Part shown: positions 7,356 through 15,495 of the stretch, one piece after another
Layout: each line of letters opens with the position of its first letter
Numbering within the stretch: position 1 is the first letter of the stretch
Assembly (NCBI RefSeq): GCF_029887875.1
Contig: NZ_JARXRM010000042.1
Span: forward strand, 1-37,138
DNA from: Luteimonas endophytica
GTDB taxonomy: Bacteria > Pseudomonadota > Gammaproteobacteria > Xanthomonadales > Xanthomonadaceae
Direction: 5' to 3'
Length of the DNA: 37,138 nucleotides
Program-made: the position numbers and the translations under genes
The notes under the pieces: generated by a model
Seen by the model: the letters and a program-made list of their open reading frames with translations, nothing else
What the model was told of the DNA's origin: nothing
Database searches by the model: none

Positions 7356-7739
7356 ATGAACGATTCCCCCGCCCGCCGCCTCGTCCTGGCCGCGCTGTCG
7401 CTCGCGATGTGCGGGTCGGCGGCGGCGCAGGTGAGCACCCAGCCGCTGCCGGCACCGCCGGCGGCGGAGCAGCCGCAGCGCGACAGCGCGCGCCAGACCG
7501 GGATCGTCACCTTCGGCCAGCCCGGCCAGCAGCAGTACATCGTGCGCTCGTTCGAGCCAGACCCCGGAGCGTCCGACGCCTACCGGATCAGCTTCGAGGC
7601 CCTCGACAGCGACGGCGACGGTTTCATCGGCCGGGCCGAGGCCGCCGCGCACCCGACCCTGCGGCGCGAGTTCGCCGCGGTCGACGTCGACGGCAACGGC
7701 CTGCTCGACCGGCACGAACTGGCCGGCTGGATCCGCTAG
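7356..7739 (+). CDS. Exported EF-hand protein
   Basis: 127 residues. A signal peptide (RLVLAALSLAMCGSAAAQ) is followed by a Pro/Gln-rich stretch and two calcium-binding EF-hand loops at the C-terminal end: DSDGDGFIGRAE and DVDGNGLLDRHE, each with the Asp/Asn-Gly ligand pattern at loop positions 1, 3, 5 and 12. It is likely a small periplasmic or surface calcium-binding protein; its partner is unknown. The ATG at 7356 sits directly in front of the signal peptide, and the longer upstream frame runs through REP sequence and is not real. TATGGT at 7344-7349 could serve as a -10 close to the start. Confidence 0.85.
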   Translation: MNDSPARRLVLAALSLAMCGSAAAQVSTQPLPAPPAAEQPQRDSARQTGIVTFGQPGQQQYIVRSFEPDPGASDAYRISFEALDSDGDGFIGRAEAAAHPTLRREFAAVDVDGNGLLDRHELAGWIR

Positions 7740-7768
7740 GGCCGCCGGAGCCAGCCGGCACGACGGCG

Positions 7769-7807
7769 GCGCGCCGGCGGGCGCACGGCGGTCCGCCGGG
7801 CCGGCGC
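7769..7807. terminator. GC-rich hairpin between convergent genes
   Basis: GCCGGCGG near 7773 can pair with CCGCCGG at 7793, extended by flanking GGCG/CGCC. It lies between the stop codons of two convergent genes, so it may end transcription from both sides. No T-tract is present. Confidence 0.3.
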
Positions 7808-10800
7808 CTACAGCAGGATCGGCGGCGCGCCGATCGCCACCACCCGGTTGCGACCCTCGTCCTTGGCGCGGTACAGCGCGGCGTCGGCGCGCGCCACCAG
7901 CGCATCGACGCTGGCGCCGGCCACCGCCAGCGCCGCGGCGGCGCCGGCGCTGATGCTGACACAGCCGGACGGCGCGCCGGCATGCGGGATCCGCAGCGCA
8001 GCGACCGCCTCGCAGATGCGGCGGCCGACGCGCTCGGCGCCCTCGACGTCGGTGTCGGGCAGCAGCGCCAGGAACTCCTCGCCGCCCCAGCGCCCGATCA
8101 CGTCGCTGCCGCGCCCCACGCCGTCCTCCAGTACCGCCGCGATCCGCTGCAGACAGGCGTCGCCGGCGGTGTGCCCGTGGGTGTCGTTGAACTGCTTGAA
8201 ATGGTCCACGTCGACCAGCACCACCGCCAGCATCAGCCCCTTGCGCTGGGCGCGCGCCCATTCCCCGGCCAGGCGCTGCGACAGGTCGCGACGGTTGGGC
8301 AGCCCGGTCAGCGCGTCGGTGCGCGACATCTGCTCGAAGCGCGCGCGCGCCGCCTCGAGGTCGCGGGTGCGCTCGTCGACCAGCCGCGCCAGTTCGCGCG
8401 CACGCGCGGTCAGCACTCGCACCCGCAGCCGGTACAGCCCCGCCACCAGCGCCACCAGCGCGAACGTCGCCAGCAGCGCGAACCACCAGGTCTGGTACCA
8501 GGCCGGCAGCACCCGGAAGTGCCACGCCGCATCGCTGGGCTGCCACGGCCCGCCGTCGCGCGCGACCATCAACTCGAACCGGTAGCGGCCGGGCGGCAGC
8601 CGGGAGAAGTAGGCGGTACGGCGGCTGCCGGCGTCGACCCAGTCGTCGTCCAGCCCCACCAGGCGATAGCGGAAGCGAAGCGACTCCGGCGCGGCGAGGT
8701 CGACGCCGGTGTAGTGGATCTCCAGGTCGCGACTGCGCGGCGCGATCGCATGGGCGGCGGCGCCGGCCAGCGCCAGCGGCGAGACGACCGCGACGCCATC
8801 GACCTGCACCGCCTCGATGTACACCTGCGGGGCCGGCCGCGGTGCGCGCGGCGCGGCCGGGTCGATGGTCGCCAGGCCGTCGAAGGTGGCGAACCACAAG
8901 CGGCCGTCGGGGGCCTTCCACGCCGCCGGCTGCGACCCGCCGACGGTATGCCCGCCGACCAGGCCCGAACCGCGCTCGAAGCGCTCCACCTCGAGGCCCG
9001 GCCGCGACCCGCCGGCGACCGCGTCGAGATCGGCGAGCGCCGCGCGGTAGATGCCGCGCGGCCCGCTCAGCCACAGGCTGCCGGCGTCGTCCTCGACGAT
9101 GCCGAAGATCGAGCTGTCGACCAGGCCGTGCTCGACCCCGACCGAGGTGATCCGGCCACGCTCGACGCGGCCCAGCCCGCCGCCCTTGGTGCCCACCCAC
9201 AGCACCCCGCGCGCGTCCTCGTACAGGGCATAGACGTAGTTGCCGGGCAGCCCTTCGGGCGTCGACCAGGTTCGCACCGCCTCGCCACGGATCCGCGACA
9301 GGCCGCCGCCGCTGGTCCCGGCCCAGATCGCGCCGTCGCGGCCGCGCAGCAGCGCGCGCACGTCGTTGGCGCCCAGCCCCTCGTCCTTGCCGAAGCGCCG
9401 GAAACGCCCGTCGCGGAATCGCGCCAGCCCGTTCATGGTGCCCACCCACAGCGTCTCGCCGTCCTGGAACAGGCTGAACACCTGGTTGGCGGGCAGGCCG
9501 TCGTCGGTGGTCCAGGTGCGGATGCCGCCGGCATCGCGCAGGCTGAGGCCGCCGCTGAAGGTGCCGATCCACAGCCCGCCGCCGGGGGCGGAGGCCAGCG
9601 AGATCACGTTGTCGCTGCCGAGCCCGTCGGCGCTGGTCAGGGTGCGGAAGCGGCGGCCGTCGAAACGGCTCACGCCACCGCCCTCCATGCCGATCCAGAC
9701 GCTGCCGTCGTCCTCGCCGTGCACCGCGAAGACCTTGTTGTCGGGCAGCCCCTCGCCGGTCGTCCAGGTGAGCACCGGGCCGCCGCGCAGCCGGTGCAGG
9801 CCGCCGCCCGCAGTGCCGATCCAGAGGCTGCCGGCGCGATCCTCGTACAGGGTGTACATCAGGTTGGTGGCCAGCCCGCGGGTCATGTCTAGCTGCTCCC
9901 AGCGGCCGTCGCGGCGGCGCTGCAGGCCGGCGGCGTAGGTGGCGACCCACAGGTTGCCGTCGCCATCCTCGTGCACGCTGGTCACCCGGTCGTCGGCCAG
10001 GCCGGCCTCGCGCTTGTCGATGACCTGCAGCGCGCCGCCGCGGAAGTGGGCGATGCCGCCGCCGTAGGTGGCGGCGAATACCGAGCCGTCGGGCGCGGGC
10101 GACAGGTCGAACACCGGCGGCGTGCGGCCGTTCCACGCGTCCCCGGCGTCGAACGCGGAGATGCGCCCGCCGTCCATCCGCGCCACCCCGCCCGCGGTGG
10201 CGATCCAGAGGGTGCCGGCGGCGTCCTGCTGCACCGAATAGACCGCATCGGCAGGCAGCCCGTCGGCACTGGTCCAGGTGCGGAAGCGGCCGCCGCCGCG
10301 GCGCCGGCTGAGGCCGACGCTGGTGCAGACCCACAGGTCGCCGTCGGTGGTTTCGTAGACGCAGCGGATCAGGTCGCTGCCGAGGCCGTCGGCGATCCCG
10401 TAGCGGGTGAACTCGCCGCCGCGCAGGCTCACCAGCCCGGCGCCCTGGGTCCCGATCCAGAGGGTGCCGTCGACCGCCTCGTACACGCTGCGGATGTCGT
10501 CGCTGCCCAGTTCGGGCGTGTTGTCCTGGTCGAACACGGTGAACGCGTGCCCGTCGAACCGCGCCAGGCCGCCCTGGGTCGCCAGCCACAGGTATCCGTC
10601 GCGGGTCTGGACGATCGAACGCACCACGTCGTGCGGCAGCCCCTCGCGGGTGCTCCAGTGATCGAGCACGTACTGGGTGATCGCCCGGTCGGGGTCCAGC
10701 GCCGCGGCCGGCGACGCCGCCAGCGCGGCCGCGAGCATGACGATCGCGCCGAGAGCGCGGCGCGGCGCCCGCGCGGCCCCCTCGGCCAGGCCGCGCGGGC

Positions 10801-10837
10801 CGCGCCGAAGCGTTGCGATCGGATCTTCACGCGCCAT
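7808..10837 (-). CDS. Beta-propeller (Reg_prop)/Y_Y_Y sensor diguanylate cyclase
   Basis: 1009 residues. A signal anchor lies at about 27-47 (ALGAIVMLAAALAASPAAA). Then come about a dozen Reg_prop repeats of the form DGxLWIGTxGGGLxRxxxG over about 55-640, the size of two seven-bladed propellers. A Y_Y_Y domain follows (about 680-760: LRFRYRLVGLDDDWV, RTAYFSRLPPGRYRFEL), one membrane helix (WFALLATFALVALVAGLYRL), a short coiled coil (ARELARLVDERTRDLEAARARFEQM) and a C-terminal GGDEF domain with active site GGEEF and I-site RGSD. The sensor part resembles that of hybrid two-component systems, which detect glycans in Bacteroidetes; here the output is c-di-GMP synthesis. The ligand is unknown. 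The gene stands alone on the minus strand and converges with the EF-hand gene. Confidence 0.93.
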   Translation of the reverse strand: MAREDPIATLRRGPRGLAEGAARAPRRALGAIVMLAAALAASPAAALDPDRAITQYVLDHWSTREGLPHDVVRSIVQTRDGYLWLATQGGLARFDGHAFTVFDQDNTPELGSDDIRSVYEAVDGTLWIGTQGAGLVSLRGGEFTRYGIADGLGSDLIRCVYETTDGDLWVCTSVGLSRRRGGGRFRTWTSADGLPADAVYSVQQDAAGTLWIATAGGVARMDGGRISAFDAGDAWNGRTPPVFDLSPAPDGSVFAATYGGGIAHFRGGALQVIDKREAGLADDRVTSVHEDGDGNLWVATYAAGLQRRRDGRWEQLDMTRGLATNLMYTLYEDRAGSLWIGTAGGGLHRLRGGPVLTWTTGEGLPDNKVFAVHGEDDGSVWIGMEGGGVSRFDGRRFRTLTSADGLGSDNVISLASAPGGGLWIGTFSGGLSLRDAGGIRTWTTDDGLPANQVFSLFQDGETLWVGTMNGLARFRDGRFRRFGKDEGLGANDVRALLRGRDGAIWAGTSGGGLSRIRGEAVRTWSTPEGLPGNYVYALYEDARGVLWVGTKGGGLGRVERGRITSVGVEHGLVDSSIFGIVEDDAGSLWLSGPRGIYRAALADLDAVAGGSRPGLEVERFERGSGLVGGHTVGGSQPAAWKAPDGRLWFATFDGLATIDPAAPRAPRPAPQVYIEAVQVDGVAVVSPLALAGAAAHAIAPRSRDLEIHYTGVDLAAPESLRFRYRLVGLDDDWVDAGSRRTAYFSRLPPGRYRFELMVARDGGPWQPSDAAWHFRVLPAWYQTWWFALLATFALVALVAGLYRLRVRVLTARARELARLVDERTRDLEAARARFEQMSRTDALTGLPNRRDLSQRLAGEWARAQRKGLMLAVVLVDVDHFKQFNDTHGHTAGDACLQRIAAVLEDGVGRGSDVIGRWGGEEFLALLPDTDVEGAERVGRRICEAVAALRIPHAGAPSGCVSISAGAAAALAVAGASVDALVARADAALYRAKDEGRNRVVAIGAPPILL

Positions 10838-10984
10838 CCCGCGCCCTCCCCGGGCCGGCCGCTTGCGGGCCGCCCGGCCCTGTGTCCGGCCTCCAGCCGC
10901 CGGGCGACGGCAAGGAGGGCTACACGTCTCTATCGGGCGCGCCCCGCCGAACTTGAGCGGCGCGGGTGCAGCGCCTGGAGCGGC

Positions 10985-11509
10985 TCAGCCGGGGGCCTTG
11001 GGATTGCGGCCGATCGACTTCAGGCCGGTCTTGATCTTCGCGTGCGCGGCGATCGCCGCCGCCGCGGCCGAGGCCTTCCACTGCTCGTACTGCGCGTCGA
11101 ACTCGGCCAGCTCCTGCGCGCTGAACAGCTGCCGGGCCGACTTGAACATCTCGCGCTCTTCCTCGCGGGCGTGGTGGTCGATGAACTCGGACAACACCTT
11201 CATCGAGCCGGCGAACTGCCGCGAGTCCGGCGGCGAGGCGTGCAGGTCGGGCAATACCGCCAGTTCCACCGCACGGTGCTCCTGGATCGCCTCGGCGTGC
11301 TGCAGCAGCTGGTCGTGCGAGGCGCGCTCGGCGAACGCCGGGTAGAACACCGTCTCCTCCCACTTGGCGTGGGGGATGAGCGCCGCCTCGATCTTCTGCA
11401 GCAGCTCGCGGCGGGTCTTCTCGGCGCGGTCGCTGGTGGCGTTGACCTTCTCGAACAGCTCGCGCAGTTCGTCGTGTTCCTTGCGAAGGGTGGCGAGAAT
11501 GCTGCGCAT
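10985..11509 (-). CDS. Hemerythrin-like domain protein
   Basis: 174 residues, cytoplasmic, all helical. The hemerythrin HHE pattern is visible: H in LRKEHDELRELFE, H in ALIPHAKWEETVFYPAF with its Glu, H in QEHRAVELAVL and H in FIDHHAREEEREMFKSAR. It would bind a di-iron centre; relatives act in oxygen/NO sensing or iron and oxidative stress. The C-terminus is Ala/Lys-rich (AHAKIKTGLKSIGRNP). The ATG at 11509 follows AGGA at about 9 nt; an in-frame ATG 17 codons upstream gives an extension with no family similarity. No operon partner: it is followed on the same strand, across 147 bp, by the sensor cyclase. Confidence 0.88.
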   Translation of the reverse strand: MRSILATLRKEHDELRELFEKVNATSDRAEKTRRELLQKIEAALIPHAKWEETVFYPAFAERASHDQLLQHAEAIQEHRAVELAVLPDLHASPPDSRQFAGSMKVLSEFIDHHAREEEREMFKSARQLFSAQELAEFDAQYEQWKASAAAAAIAAHAKIKTGLKSIGRNPKAPG

Positions 11510-11630
11510 CGGGACGGGTCCTGGGTCGGGGATGCCCCATCGCAACGCATCCGGGTTCATGGCCACGTGAGGACTGGCGCGAGGAGCGTCCCGGCCGGGG
11601 CTCCGGCATCCGCGATCCGCTCCGCCCGCT

Positions 11631-11640
11631 GCTAAGATGC
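11631..11640 (+). promoter_or_regulatory. Probable -10 motif GCTAAGATGC
   Basis: TAAGAT within GCTAAGATGC fits the GCTANNNTGC pattern found upstream of several genes in this window. It would start transcription near 11645 and serve the J-domain gene. Confidence 0.45.
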
Positions 11641-11731
11641 GCCGGCGGCGCCCACGATGGGGCCGCGGGGAACGCCGGCCACCACCGACGCCCACAGTCC
11701 GCTGGCGCGAGGATCCGGGGAACGGCATGCG

Positions 11732-12112
11732 ATGTCCAAGCAACGCCGCAGCGGCGGCGGCGCTCCCGTTCGAGCAACCACCATGGACCTGACCGGACCG
11801 CTGCTGCTGGCCGGTGCCGTGGCGCTGGGCTACTGGCTGCTTTCGACGTTCCTGGCCTCGCGGGCGGCCAAGCGCGCCGCCGCGCGGCCGGTGGTCGTGG
11901 AAGAGGTTCCGCCCGACGCGCCCTGGTACGTGGTGCTGGGGGTGAGCCAGAGCGCCAGCCGCGAGCAGATCGTCGCCGCCTGGCGGCGCCAGATCCGCCA
12001 CTGCCATCCGGACAAGGTCGCCACCCTGGACGCCGAGACCCGACGCAGGGCCGAAGCGCGCGCCAGCCGGATCAACGCGGCCTATTCGCGGGCGCCCAAG
12101 CGACGCGCCTGA
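11732..12112 (+). CDS. Membrane-anchored J-domain protein
   Basis: 126 residues from this start. One membrane helix (LTGPLLLAGAVALGYWLLSTFLA) precedes a C-terminal J-domain (about 65-125): APWYVVLGVSQSASREQIVAAWRRQIRHCHPDKV with the essential HPD motif, then EARASRINAAYSRA. It should recruit and stimulate a DnaK-type Hsp70 at the cytoplasmic face; no dnaK is near. The topology (TM first, J-domain last) resembles DjlA-like or small type III J-proteins. The start is uncertain: 11732 and 11783 (MDLTGP) are both possible, and the frame is open to an ATG at 11657. None has a strong ribosome-binding site. Confidence 0.82.
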   Translation: MSKQRRSGGGAPVRATTMDLTGPLLLAGAVALGYWLLSTFLASRAAKRAAARPVVVEEVPPDAPWYVVLGVSQSASREQIVAAWRRQIRHCHPDKVATLDAETRRRAEARASRINAAYSRAPKRRA

Positions 12113-12218
12113 ATCGCCGCTGCCCGCCACGCGCGCGCGGGCGCTTCCTTCGCGTCTCCTTGATGCCGACCGCCGCACGGTGGGAGCACATCCAGCAGCT
12201 CCCCGAGCGAGGTGATCC

Positions 12219-12401
12219 ATGGCGTCCAAGCGCGAACTCATCGAACCCAACGGCGACAAGCGGCTGATCCGCCGCGACGAGAAGGGCCGCATCAAGGAAA
12301 GCGACGATCTCGGCCGTTCCCTCTCGCAGGATGTGCGCAAGCAGGCGAAGACCACCGTCCCGTCCGGACAGGGCGACCGTGGGGACCAGAAGCGCAAATA
12401 G
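12219..12401 (+). CDS. Small basic conserved-type protein
   Basis: 60 residues, highly charged (Lys/Arg and Asp/Glu alternate), no membrane segment or signal. The start is well supported: GAGGTGAT lies 5 nt before the ATG. Sequence hallmarks are RELIEPNGDKRLIRRD, DDLGRSLSQDVRK and a lysine-rich tail. It ends 9 nt before ligD and is almost certainly co-transcribed with it. I do not recognise a named family. A nucleic-acid or LigD-associated role is only a guess from its charge and position. Confidence 0.7.
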   Translation: MASKRELIEPNGDKRLIRRDEKGRIKESDDLGRSLSQDVRKQAKTTVPSGQGDRGDQKRK

Positions 12402-12410
12402 CCGGCGCGC

Positions 12411-15008
12411 ATGAGCCTGACCGAGTACCGGCGCAAGCGCCAGTTCGGCAAGACCCGCGAGCCCGAACCCGGCAAGCGCCTGCCGCCCGGCCAGCGCGCG
12501 ATCTTCGTGGTGCAGCTGCACCACGCCAGCCGTCGCCACTACGACTTCCGGCTGCAGGTGGGGGACGCGCTCAAGAGCTGGGCGGTCCCCAAGGGGCCGA
12601 GCTACGACCCCAAGGTCAAGCGCATGGCGGTCGAGGTGGAGGACCATCCCGTCGACTATGCCGGCTTCGAGGGCGAGATCCCGAAGGGCCAGTACGGCGG
12701 CGGCCACGTCGCCCTGTTCGATCGCGGCGTGTGGGCCACCGAGGGCGATGCCGAGGCGCAGCTGGCCAAGGGCCATCTGCGCTTCGAGCTGTTCGGCGAC
12801 AAGCTCAAGGGTGCCTGGCACCTGGTGCGCTCGGGCAAGGCCGCCCGGCAGCCGCAGTGGCTGCTGTTCAAGGCCGACGACGGATTCGCCGGCAGCCTGG
12901 AGGCCGACGACCTGCTGGCAGACGTGACCGCGCCGCCCGCGGCCGACGCCCGCCGCGCAGGGACGGGCAAGCCGGCGAAGAAGCGCCGCGCCGGCGTGGC
13001 GCCGAACGCACGCCGGCGCAAGCGCGATTGGAGCAAACCGGCGGCGAAACTTCCCGGTGCTCGCAAGGCGCGCGCACCCGAAGGCGCGTTCGTGCCGCAG
13101 CTGGCCCGGCTCGGCCAGGCGCCGCCGCAGGGCGCGCAGTGGGTCCACGAGCTGAAATGGGACGGCTACCGGATCCTCGCGACCGTGGCCCAGGGCGAAG
13201 TGCGGCTGTGGTCGCGCAACGCACTGGAATGGACCGACAAGCTGCCCGAGATCCGCGCAGCGGTGGAACAGCTGCGCCTGGCCTCCGCGGCGCTCGATGG
13301 CGAGCTGATCGCCGGCCAGGGCGGCCGCGAGGACTTCGGCCTGTTGCAGGCCACGCTCTCGGGCGAGAAGCAGGGTGCGCTCGCCTACGTGCTGTTCGAC
13401 CTGCTGCACCTGGACGGCATCGACCTCTCCGATGCGCCGCTGCTGGAACGCAAGGCGCTGCTGCAGCAGGTGCTGGGCAAGCCCCCGCCTCCGCACCTGG
13501 CCTTCAGTTCGCACATCGAAGGCGACGGCGCGGCCGCCCACGCGCTGGCCGCCGAGCGCCGTTTCGAGGGCATCATCTCCAAGCGCGGCGACCGCCCCTA
13601 CCACCCCGGCCGCGGCGACGAATGGCGCAAGACCAAGCAGTTGCTCAGCGACGAGTACGCGGTGGTCGGCTACACCGCGCCGAAGGGCCGGCGCAGCGGC
13701 TTCGGCTCGCTGCTGCTGGCGCGGCCCGACCCGGAACACGGCTGGATCTACAGCGGCCGGGTCGGGACCGGCTTCAGCGAGCAGCTGATCGCCGAGTTGA
13801 GCGAGCGCATCGGCAAGGCCGGCCGCAGCGAGCCGACCGTGCACGTGCCGCCGCACGACACCGACCTGCGCAGCGCGAAGTGGTTCGCACCGCGCTTCGT
13901 GGTGGAGGTGTTCGCGCGCGGTACCGGCAGCCAGGGGCTGCTGCGGCAGCCGTCGCTGAAGGCGGTGCGCGCGGACAAGGAGGTCGCCGAGCTCGCCGAT
14001 TCCGACCGTGGCGACGGCCGCGGGCCGGCCCGCAGGTCGCCGCGCACGTCGGCACGCGGCGGCGCCGGATCCGCGAAGCGCGCCAAGCGTTCCAAGGCCG
14101 CCGCGCCGGCCGCAGCACCGAGCGCCGCGGCGCCGCGCGCGGCGCCGCGGCTGAGCAGTCCCGACAAGCTGATCTTCCCCGACATCCGCGCCACCAAGCA
14201 GGACGTGGCCGACTACTACCTGGCGGTGATGGAGCACCTGCTGCCCGGGATCGCCGGGCGGCCGCTGTCGATCATCCGCTGCCCCGGCGGCGCGGAGAAG
14301 CCGTGCTTCTTCCAGAAGCACCACACCGCGGGGCTCGAGCTGGTGTCGTTCGCCCGGCTCAAGGAGGAAGCCGGCAACAACGCCAACTACCTGGTGGTGG
14401 AGGATGCCGCGGGGCTGATGGAGCTGGTGCAGTTCAACGCGCTCGAATTCCACCCCTGGGGCGCGCGGGCCGACGCGCCGGAACTCGCCGATCGGGTGGT
14501 GTTCGATCTCGACCCCGGCCCGGGGGTGCCGTTCGCCGAGGTCAAGCGTGCGGCCACCCACGTGCGCAAATTGCTGGCGCAGCTCGAACTCGAGTCGTTC
14601 CTGCGCGCCACCGGCGGCAAGGGCCTGCATGTGGTGGTGCCGCTCAATCCCGGCTGCGAATGGGGCCTGGTCAAGCGGTTCGCGCACGGGTTCGCCGATG
14701 CGCTGGCGCGTTCCGAACCGACCCGCTTCATATCGGTGTCCACGCTGAAGCTGCGGCCGAAGAAGATCTTCGTCGACTACCTGCGCAACAGCCGCGGCGC
14801 CACCAGCGTGGCCAGCTACTCGCTGCGCGCGCGCGCCGGTGCCCCGGTGGCGCTGCCGATCGGGTGGAACGAACTGTCGCGGCTCGAGCGCGGCGATGCC
14901 TTCACCCTCGAGAATGTGCCGGCGCGCCTGAAGCGCCGGCGCAAGGACCCCTGGGCCGAGATCGACAGGGTGAAGCAGAACCTGGCGCGCTGGTCGTCCG
15001 AAGACTGA
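12411..15008 (+). CDS. ligD: Multifunctional DNA ligase D (NHEJ)
   Basis: 865 residues with three domains in the Pseudomonas order. The 3'-phosphoesterase domain (about 20-155) has QLHHASRRHYDFRL (metal-binding His and Asp), SWAVPKG, EDHPVDYAGFEG and PKGQYGGG. The ATP-dependent ligase (about 225-520) has adenylation motif KWDGYR at Lys249, then LDGELIA, FDLLHLDG, FEGIISK and WRKTKQ, followed by the OB fold. The polymerase/primase (about 565-830) has PDKLIFP, CPGGAEKPCFFQKH, DLDPGPGVPFAEV and GGKGLHVVVPL. Basic linkers (about 180-220) and an Ala/Arg/Lys-rich linker (about 520-560) separate the domains. LigD repairs double-strand breaks with Ku; no ku gene is in this window. It follows a small basic gene by 9 nt. 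Confidence 0.96.
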   Translation: MSLTEYRRKRQFGKTREPEPGKRLPPGQRAIFVVQLHHASRRHYDFRLQVGDALKSWAVPKGPSYDPKVKRMAVEVEDHPVDYAGFEGEIPKGQYGGGHVALFDRGVWATEGDAEAQLAKGHLRFELFGDKLKGAWHLVRSGKAARQPQWLLFKADDGFAGSLEADDLLADVTAPPAADARRAGTGKPAKKRRAGVAPNARRRKRDWSKPAAKLPGARKARAPEGAFVPQLARLGQAPPQGAQWVHELKWDGYRILATVAQGEVRLWSRNALEWTDKLPEIRAAVEQLRLASAALDGELIAGQGGREDFGLLQATLSGEKQGALAYVLFDLLHLDGIDLSDAPLLERKALLQQVLGKPPPPHLAFSSHIEGDGAAAHALAAERRFEGIISKRGDRPYHPGRGDEWRKTKQLLSDEYAVVGYTAPKGRRSGFGSLLLARPDPEHGWIYSGRVGTGFSEQLIAELSERIGKAGRSEPTVHVPPHDTDLRSAKWFAPRFVVEVFARGTGSQGLLRQPSLKAVRADKEVAELADSDRGDGRGPARRSPRTSARGGAGSAKRAKRSKAAAPAAAPSAAAPRAAPRLSSPDKLIFPDIRATKQDVADYYLAVMEHLLPGIAGRPLSIIRCPGGAEKPCFFQKHHTAGLELVSFARLKEEAGNNANYLVVEDAAGLMELVQFNALEFHPWGARADAPELADRVVFDLDPGPGVPFAEVKRAATHVRKLLAQLELESFLRATGGKGLHVVVPLNPGCEWGLVKRFAHGFADALARSEPTRFISVSTLKLRPKKIFVDYLRNSRGATSVASYSLRARAGAPVALPIGWNELSRLERGDAFTLENVPARLKRRRKDPWAEIDRVKQNLARWSSED

Positions 15009-15023
15009 GCCGCGCGCGCCGGC

Positions 15024-15048
15024 GCGGCCCTCGGCCGCTCCTACGGGG
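15024..15048 (-). repeat. Solitary REP-A, inverted
   Basis: GGCCGCTCCTACGGG at 15033-15047 is the REP-A head read in reverse, with no REP-B partner. It lies between the convergent ligD and 15067 genes. It is a near-perfect, unoccupied version of the sequence interrupted by the IS110 element at position 1. Confidence 0.6.
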
Positions 15049-15066
15049 CCGCATGTCGCGGGGCGC

Positions 15067-15495
15067 CTACTGGGTACCGTCGGGCGCGGCCGCGGCGGTG
15101 CGCTCGAAGCACTGGCGTCCGGCGCCATGGCTCCATTCCTCGCCTCGCCAGGCTTCCGGGGTGGAAGCGGTGTCGGTCGCGAACTCCGCGCACAGGCGAT
15201 AGCCGCGGCCGCCGGTCGGCTGGTACTGGTAGCGCGCGCCGGCGGGGTCGGTCAGCGCCAGCCGGGTGCCCGGCCGGGCGGCCAGCACCTGGAGGTCCGC
15301 CGGCAGCGCGCCCTGGTGGCGCACGTGGCTGTCGAGCAGCTGCGCGATGCGCTGCAGATCGTCGATGCGCCGCACGTCCAGCTTCGCCTCGCGCTGCGCG
15401 GCCGGGCCGCCCATCGCCAGGATCGCCGCGATCACCGTGGCGGCCACCGCCGCGGTGGCGGCGATCGCGAGCGCGCGCCCGTCGAACACGCTCAT
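15067..15495 (-). CDS. Hypothetical single-pass membrane protein
   Basis: 142 residues, family not recognised. One N-terminal membrane helix (ALAIAATAAVAATVIAAILAMGG) is followed by a soluble, probably periplasmic part: a helix (DVRRIDDLQRIAQLLDSHVRHQGALPADLQVLA), then a beta-rich end (YQYQPTGGRGYRLCAEFATDT) and two cysteines (in RLCAEF and RQCFER) that could form a disulfide. The helix-plus-sheet layout with 'LPADL ... YRLCA' is reminiscent of pseudopilin-type folds, but no prepilin cleavage motif is seen. Its ATG overlaps the stop of the upstream gene (15492-15495), so the two form a coupled operon. Confidence 0.8.
   Translation of the reverse strand: MSVFDGRALAIAATAAVAATVIAAILAMGGPAAQREAKLDVRRIDDLQRIAQLLDSHVRHQGALPADLQVLAARPGTRLALTDPAGARYQYQPTGGRGYRLCAEFATDTASTPEAWRGEEWSHGAGRQCFERTAAAAPDGTQ

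Noticed and set aside
6597..10589. Very long minus-strand frame (1330 aa) crossing several genes
   Set aside because: Arg/Gly/Ala-rich composition and no family motif; it is a shadow of the EEP, EF-hand and Reg_prop genes.
12072..15128. 1018-aa minus-strand frame antisense to ligD
   Set aside because: ligD on the other strand has all expected motifs; the antisense frame has typical GC-shadow composition.
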